64,000 nt of DNA, from contig NC_023758.2 in the NCBI RefSeq assembly GCF_000499845.2, positions 39,698,108-39,762,107 of the forward strand, in the 5' to 3' direction. The stretch is from Phaseolus vulgaris. Taxonomy: Eukaryota > Streptophyta > Magnoliopsida > Fabales > Fabaceae. Under the pieces are notes generated by a model. The model was not told the origin of the DNA. It did no database searches and saw nothing but the letters and a program-made list of their open reading frames with translations. A program made the translations under genes and the position numbers. Within the stretch, counting starts at the first letter, position 1, and every line of letters starts with the position of its first letter. Below are positions 57,858 through 64,000 of the stretch, piece after piece.

Positions 57858-59838
57858 TAGCAGTTGTAGTGTTTTGTTGAAATTGTTTGTAATGTTATGT
57901 TGGCTACCTCGCTAGTGGATGTGAAAGCCTACTTGTAAATTATTATGGACCTTGGTTGAAAAACCACCCAATGTCTTAACTATTTCCTCCCTCTTCACTC
58001 TTCAATTATGTCACAATAGGTGCTGCCTCGCGCTGCGGCTCATACATCTTTACCTTAGTCTCTGGTCTGTGATGATGTCACAATTATTGCTTCAACAAGT
58101 TTTTGCATAAAGTAGGAATCAAATTGTTGTACTTTTTGTATTACAAAATATAATAGTTTCACGTTGCCTAATTCATTATCTCTTGGAGGGTTTATATATC
58201 AAAACGTTTTCTTTGTATTTCTAAAGTGGCCAATGGAGTTGTGTAAAAGAAACACTTTTCTTTTTTAGTGTAGATATATTGAGAACTATGAATTGAATCA
58301 GATTATAACTGATAATATTTTGTAGGAAACTGATAGCTATTCTTGTTGTTGTTGATAGGTTTAAAGTTTGAGTTTCACTAAACTTACACTTAAATGGACG
58401 TTTCTCATTTGTTAGAAAAATATAGTGTCATGTCATGAAAGAAAATTACACCACTCCTCTATAATTATTGGTCATGCTGTAAATTAATCTCACTTGACAG
58501 TAAATATGATGGAAGACTATTGTCTGTAATAAAATTATTGAGCATGACCTAATTTGGTTGCTGAACTTCATGTGTCTTTAAAGCCAAATTAACGTCAAAA
58601 CTCAGATATTAAGGTTGTTTTTGACTTTAATTATAACAGAGAAGTTGAACTAAAATATATTTTAAAAAATAATAGCTAAAGTTTAACTTCATTAGGAAGA
58701 GCTCTAAAAAGTTAAGAAACCAATATACAAATGTTTAACTAAACCTAATAAAAGAATATTTTAAGAATTTCTCTTCTATAAAAGCTTGTATGATTTTTCT
58801 GATATGTATGTACTGTTGTGACCTTTTTCAATTTGTTAGCATCTCAAATAACACCTTCTACAAGCATGCATCCAGGAAATTGATCTGCAATCCCCTCACT
58901 TTTGACAGTTTTCTTTCTTTGGAATCAAAATTATAAATGGAAGATCCAACTAAAAAACAAATACAATTGTTCAATGATCTAATTAAAAAAAAAAATTAGA
59001 GGACTAGTTAAAAACTGTCCAGTAGTTCAGGGACATATAGAGTAATTTATCATTTCTAAAGTTTGTTTTGGTATTTTACTTTTAAAAAGGTTTATTTTCC
59101 TTTTTTATTACTCAATTTGAGTTAATGTTCTTCTTTCCAATAAATGGTTGTTTTCAATTTTGGACATAGTTCTTGAACCTTTTTTGTTAACCAATTTGCA
59201 TGAAATTTATCTTGTTATATATTAATTTATATGAAATTTATAGATCCCAATTAATGTTGAAACTTATAAAAGTGTAATAAATATCGTGAAAATTGCTTAA
59301 AAAGTGAATGTCACGAGAAATTATAAAAGATCTAAAAATATTTTTTTTGCTACTTTTTAAATTGTGTGCGAACCTCCTTTTCATGTTATTTTCATAATGT
59401 TTATGACTGTTTTAAAATTCGAACATTATTAGCTCATAGATTTTGTGTAAGTGAATATAAAAGAATAAGTTTCAGTTGTTAGTTTAAGAATGTAAATCTA
59501 GATACTAATATAGCTTCTATTCAGGGATGAAAGCTGATTAAATTTAATTATACCCGTTCTCGTAAATAATATTTGATCGATATAAAAATTATGTTTTATT
59601 TATATCTCTGTATTTATTAATTTTTTTATAAGAAAATAAAAATCAAAACAAAACAAATGAAATATGATATTACCATCTACCTAGAATCACAACATATTTA
59701 ACTATTTGTTATGTTTGAATCATATTCCATTGTTGAATTTAAAGTATAAAATAGAGTTATAAAAAAAGTAAAGGTAAAATATTAACTTAATATAAACTTT
59801 TATTATTATTATTTTTATTATCATTACTTTGATATAAA
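57858..59838. other. 3' flank of the DUF1218 gene and AT-rich intergenic DNA
   Basis: Contains the 3' UTR of the DUF1218 gene at the start. No other gene or repeat was recognised. Confidence 0.5.
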
Positions 59839-59846
59839 CTTAATAC

Positions 59847-60334
59847 CTATGAAGCTCGGACACTTCTCTTAAATGGCGTGTCGATGTCCGATATTCGTAT
59901 CGGACACCAACACTCGTATGACACATGTAGGACACACGTATCCGTGAAGTGTCCAATTCAAAAAGTATTTGTTAGACTTATGACAATTATAGTATGATTC
60001 TAACACAATTTTAAAAAGGAAAAATACATTAATTTTCTAAAAATTCAAACTTTATTGTATAAATTGTTATTATGATTATAAAAATAAAAACAAATCCTTG
60101 TGAACCAGTCATGAAAAACATCTTTTTGCTTCAAAAAATAATCTGAAACATACTTGTGCACATAAATATTTATTGTCAATTTATATAATTCATAGTTACA
60201 TAATATATAAATCCGTGTTCCCGTGTCCTACATTTTAGAGATTTTACGTATCTCTGTGTCCTACATTTTAGAGATTTTACGTATCTCTGTGTCCGTGTTC
60301 ATGTTGTATAAGTGTTTGTGTCTGTGCTACATAG
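59847..60334. mobile_element. 488-base inverted-repeat MITE with 8-9 bp target duplication
   Basis: The left terminus is CTATGAAGCTCGGACAC and the right terminus, reverse-complemented, is CTATGTAGCACAGACAC. Identical CTTAATAC lies outside both ends (59839-59846 and 60335-60342); the match extends to nine bases if the first C of the element is included. The interior is non-coding and rich in CGGACAC/GTGTCCG motifs. A 33-base stretch (TGTCCTACATTTTAGAG...) is directly duplicated near 60225-60295. The duplication length points to the hAT or Mutator superfamily. Confidence 0.85.
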
Positions 60335-60342
60335 CTTAATAC

Positions 60343-62639
60343 CCTTATATTTAATTATATTTTTATGTGCTTTAAAATAATTAATGATATGAAATAAAGT
60401 TATAAAGCAATACAAATGTAATATAATATACTAAATTAAGAAAATTAATCTAAAATTTTGAGGAAAAATATTGATTACTTACAAAATTAATTACAAATTG
60501 CTTTATATTATGAAGATAAGTGGTGAAATATAATAAGTTTTTTTTTTAAATAATAAAAGAAACAGACATTAACAATTAACATAATAATAGTATTTTCCTT
60601 TTGGGGGTGGTGATGGTACCCCATTTGGGCATTAGAAAGAAAGAGGCAGCTCTGCTATAGGATGAGAAAAAGAGTGGATAGGGAAGGGATAGATATGAGT
60701 AGTGTTTTATCAAAATGGTCCAATCTTTTTAACTGCCCTAGTCATTATGTGTACCTATTCCACCATTCAATTACCTTCATCTCTCTAGTCACCAATCAAG
60801 ACCTCATCACATTACTTTTTTGCACTTCAACCTTCACAACCCATTTGCTGACTCACTGCCACCCCTCCTCAATTCTTCAAATCCCTATGCTGTCTTTAAC
60901 ATGTCTTAACTAACAATGCTGTATTTACACACAACACAACTCATTTCAAACACAATAACTTTAACTTTTACACACATGGCTGCTGCATGAGTCTGGAGTG
61001 GTCCTATGTAAATCTTTACTCACTTCAATACTCATTTACTAGTTATATTTTTGCAGTCTTGGTTGGCTTTGATCATACTAGTTATTATGAGAGCAGAGTA
61101 AGGAATCCATAACTTTTTAGGCCAAATACACATCTTAATAAAAATACAATGCTTTTCAAGGGTGGATGATATATGCTTACACCAACTTCCTTAACTGTCT
61201 CTAAAACAATCAACTTCAACTTCCAAAATAAACATATTTGTACAAACAGTACAAGTACAAAATTGCGAGGAAATAAGACTATGGGCATTGGAACTGTAAG
61301 ATGGTTTTACATTGTTAATTTAGAAATCAAATCTGCTAAACCCGTGATATAGTCCACAGTCGTAACTCAATAATTCTTTATAGTTTAGTTCTTATTATAA
61401 GATATTTATAAGTTATGTTTTGACCTTATGCTTGATGAGATTTTTAGTGGAAAATCATGTAGAACTTAGTGGCTCAATTTATTGGTTTTTTTCCAAATCA
61501 GCAGTAGGAGTTAGTAAGATTTTAGGTGGCTAAGAGAAAGACTGGGAGTTGTGGCGTCGTTTACTGTCACAACTTGCAAGGTGGCTCAATATTTTCTAGG
61601 CCATAGTTAGAATATATGGGAAACGCATGCGTATCCCACCATCATGATTGTGGCTGCTGATTAAGCTCAGTCCTCACATGCATAAAGTACAAAGTTCCCA
61701 GTGTTTACCAATGAATCAAAATATTCAAATGTACAACAATCACACTCGTGGATTGCTCCAAGGTAGATCTAAATTTCATTCAACAACACTTTAAAACTCT
61801 CAATTTGTTAAAACCTCGTGGCTAAAGGGGGTCTACTGGTGTTCCACAGCTCTTCAATAATATAAGAAACTGACAATTAATCAGAACCAAAGCCTACAAA
61901 ATATGATGGCCCAAGATACCGTACACTGTTTACTATTCTATTAAATTGGAACAAGGATGAAAACACCATGTGAACTTAAAGCCCACAGAGACATGATCCA
62001 GAAACATAAGATAGGAATAGAATAATAAAAATAATAGTAATAATATAATAAATTAATGTACAACAAAAATTCTTTCATTCCCAAAATCAAAGAATGATTC
62101 TCAAGAATTGGTGGTGGTGATGATGAATCATGAGCAATAAAATCCGTATGACAATATCATTACAAGATATATACATGTCCAAAGAATCTTCCAATCACAT
62201 TCTGTCAGTTCAGCAGTGCTGGAGCAGACCCCATATCGATATCACTCCCATCACAAAGGACTCAGAAAACTCTAAAAAAATAGAGATAAAAATCCTATAT
62301 TGATAAATGATGCTAGACTACTTGCATACATTAATACACCACTTTATTAGAGATTAGAGAAAATGATAAGAGAGATGAACAAAGAGGCAAACAGAGTGGG
62401 TTACAACTAATCAGGAATTTTGAACCCTTTGCTTGAAGCTGAAGCTGAAACTAAAACATGACAGCTCCAAATACTTCTGTTTGAAAGAATTACAGGTGCA
62501 GAAAGACCAGCACAGAATATGCCTCATCTGAAAAAAACAAGACCACTTACTAACCTGTATGAAACACAAAACACCCCAATTTAATTAAATAACTAATCTA
62601 TGGACACTACCAGTACCATGTGTTGCTTATTGTTTGGTC
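60343..62639. other. Intergenic DNA and 3' region of the Dof gene
   Basis: No coding domain was recognised. The stretch of about 62100-62639 is probably the 3' UTR of the minus-strand Dof gene. Confidence 0.5.
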
Positions 62640-63581
62640 TCAGGGTTTGATGTCAGAATCATCCCAAGGATCTTTTAGATCAGTAGAGACCAATGAATCA
62701 AAGTCCTCCCAGTTCCAATAGTTTGAAGTTCCCAAGCCAAGACCACCTGTTGCTGCTATCTCCCATGGCTGTGTGTTAGTGCCACCTGTGCTAGGCACAA
62801 TAGCAGTACTGTTGATGGTTGGTTCCTCCACTGCTTTAAACTCCTCCCCATAGTTATAAACGTTGGATGATCTCAGAGAGGTTGACACCGAACAAGGGTT
62901 GGTGTCAAAAGAACCGCTCGAGGTTGAGAAAGGGAAGAGTAGGCTTTGGCTTTGATGAGTAAGAGGCAAAGTTGAACTCGGGAAGATACCATTATTACCA
63001 ATACCAATACCAAAATCTTTGCCGTCTAAGTCTCTCGCGTTCATCAGATTCTGTTGTAGCAGCAAAGGTGGTGGACGAATTAGAGCTTGGTAGAGAGAGG
63101 AAGCCATGTTTTTCTGATCATCTGCAAGAGGAGTATGAATTGTCAGGTGGCTACTACCCAGCATAGCATCCATGTTGCCAATTGAGTTTGTGACAGTGGT
63201 AGTGCAAGTAGAAGGGGTGGCTGTGGTCGGGGTGGTGGTGGCAGTGGTGGAAGATGGTGTTGGAGTGTTTGTTTTTTTGACCCTCTTGTTCTTCCTTCCA
63301 CCACCTACTGGAACATTTCGTAGAGTTCCGCCTTTAGTCCAGTGCCTCTTGCAAGCCCTGCAGAAATGGCGAGGCTGAGACTTGTTGTAGTTGTTGTAGT
63401 AACAAAACTTGGTGTTGGCAGAGTCACATCTTGGGCACTTCAAAGACTCCGAGGGCTGAGTTTGCTGCTGCTGTTGTTTCCTCATGAGATTAGGCTTTGG
63501 GAGTTCCAAGTCCTGAGCCTCCAACAAGGTTTGTTTCCAATCAAGTCCACTGCTAGAAACCTGCTTAGAACTCAAACCCAT
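62640..63581 (-). CDS. Dof-type zinc-finger transcription factor
   Basis: An intact 313-aa frame with a good start context (GCCATGG). The Dof domain occupies about residues 47-100: [18 protein letters not shown], then [20 protein letters not shown] and [10 protein letters not shown]. Zinc ligands are Cys49, Cys52, Cys74 and Cys77, in CX2CX21CX2C spacing. The domain binds AAAG-core sites and acts in the nucleus; the basic KNKRVKK stretch just after it can serve as nuclear signal. The rest is low-complexity: a Thr/Pro-rich linker, a Gln/Leu patch, a Ser-rich stretch, and a C-terminal tryptophan/acidic end ([20 protein letters not shown]) typical of Dof activation regions. HWTKGG, where many members have YWTKGG, is a clade feature. 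No intron is visible in the coding region; one may exist upstream. Confidence 0.95.
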   Translation of the reverse strand: MGLSSKQVSSSGLDWKQTLLEAQDLELPKPNLMRKQQQQQTQPSESLKCPRCDSANTKFCYYNNYNKSQPRHFCRACKRHWTKGGTLRNVPVGGGRKNKRVKKTNTPTPSSTTATTTPTTATPSTCTTTVTNSIGNMDAMLGSSHLTIHTPLADDQKNMASSLYQALIRPPPLLLQQNLMNARDLDGKDFGIGIGNNGIFPSSTLPLTHQSQSLLFPFSTSSGSFDTNPCSVSTSLRSSNVYNYGEEFKAVEEPTINSTAIVPSTGGTNTQPWEIAATGGLGLGTSNYWNWEDFDSLVSTDLKDPWDDSDIKP

Positions 63582-64000
63582 GGCTTAAAAGCACTAAGAT
63601 CTATCAAACCGTGAAAATTTAGAACCCTTTGAAGGAGGATAAGTAAGAAGAGGATGAGAATGGTGGTTACAGGAGAAAGGGTGTGGAGGTATTTGGAGTT
63701 GTTCACTGGAATGAAGAAAGGCGTATGAAGGTGATAAGCATGAGTGAGCATGTCTTTTATGAGATGTCGATATCTAAAGGGTATTTATGATGTTATTAAA
63801 AATGAGTTGAAGGTTGTGTGTGGTGAAGGGTTTGATTAGTGTTTGTGGGGGTAGTTCTATAAAAATGAATGCAGTGTTTGGTAATAACCTACGAGTTCAG
63901 TTTTCTTTGTTGTGAGTTGCTACTATTATAGAATGGGAAAGAGAGTGAAGTGCTTAACCCTTAAGGTGAAGGTGGGTGGTTGACACGTGGAGGATTATAG
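63582..64000 (-). promoter_or_regulatory. Dof gene 5' flank
   Basis: Upstream sequence of the Dof gene, cut by the window end. It has purine-rich stretches (GGAAAGAGAGTGAAG on the plus strand). A G-box lies at 63984-63989. No TATA box is certain. Confidence 0.4.
63984..63989. promoter_or_regulatory. G-box (CACGTG) motif
   Basis: GACACGTGG is a strong match to the bZIP/bHLH site (ABRE-like core ACGTGG). It lies 400 bases upstream of the Dof start codon. Palindromic six-base motifs occur by chance, so function is unproven. Confidence 0.3.

Noticed and set aside
60662..60913. 83-codon plus-strand frame upstream of the Dof 3' region
   Set aside because: No motif, no splice partner and AT-driven composition; it looks like chance.

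Overview
The window is nuclear DNA from a flowering plant. Intergenic DNA is very AT-rich, genes carry GT-AG introns, and plant-specific families are present (Dof factor, plastid polyphenol oxidase, DUF1218 membrane protein, TIR-only protein). The gene and repeat types fit a papilionoid legume (Phaseolus/Vigna/Glycine type), but that is inference because no species-diagnostic locus is present. No tRNA, rRNA, CRISPR or prokaryote-like operon was seen.

Host genes, left to right: a TIR-only gene on the minus strand (1167-1903) whose only plausible AUG is out of frame; a nine-exon proline-rich At4g04980-like gene (15881-19749, +); an intact single-exon polyphenol oxidase (28334-30118, -); a nine-exon mitochondrial OXA1 insertase (33975-49745, -; 428 aa after splicing); a three-exon DUF1218 four-helix membrane protein (53796-57857, +); and an intact Dof transcription factor (62640-63581, -). 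Exon phases were checked by hand and close without internal stops for all of these except the start of the TIR gene.

The rest is mostly transposon debris in layers. It includes: 3' tails and internal pieces of a plant LINE family (1-187, 4861-5870, 6105-6720, 10993-11090, 27093-27690) and a LINE ORF1 fragment (13126-14189); two truncated copies of one Ty3-type gag/leader (11217-13116, 31640-33010); a full-length but defective Ty1/copia element with both LTRs and a 5-bp target duplication (21635-25780) beside an older copia scrap; a copia RNase H scrap (52330-52900); non-autonomous hAT, CACTA-like and other inverted-repeat elements (3320-4347, 9107-9677, 20759-21163, 26019-26330, 59847-60334).

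The most striking structure is intron 4 of OXA1 (37405-46276, 8.9 kb). It holds an old copia relic whose HHCC/early-integrase segment is tandemly repeated four to five times. A 3.1-kb hAT transposon with an exact 8-bp target duplication is nested inside that relic; its transposase gene has one frameshift and one stop. OXA1 coding exons and splice sites remain intact around this load. The host genes have unrelated jobs (immunity, organelle biogenesis, phenolic oxidation, wall or vascular membrane function, transcription) and do not form a cluster. I found no convincing novel multi-gene system; the noteworthy items are structural and evolutionary.
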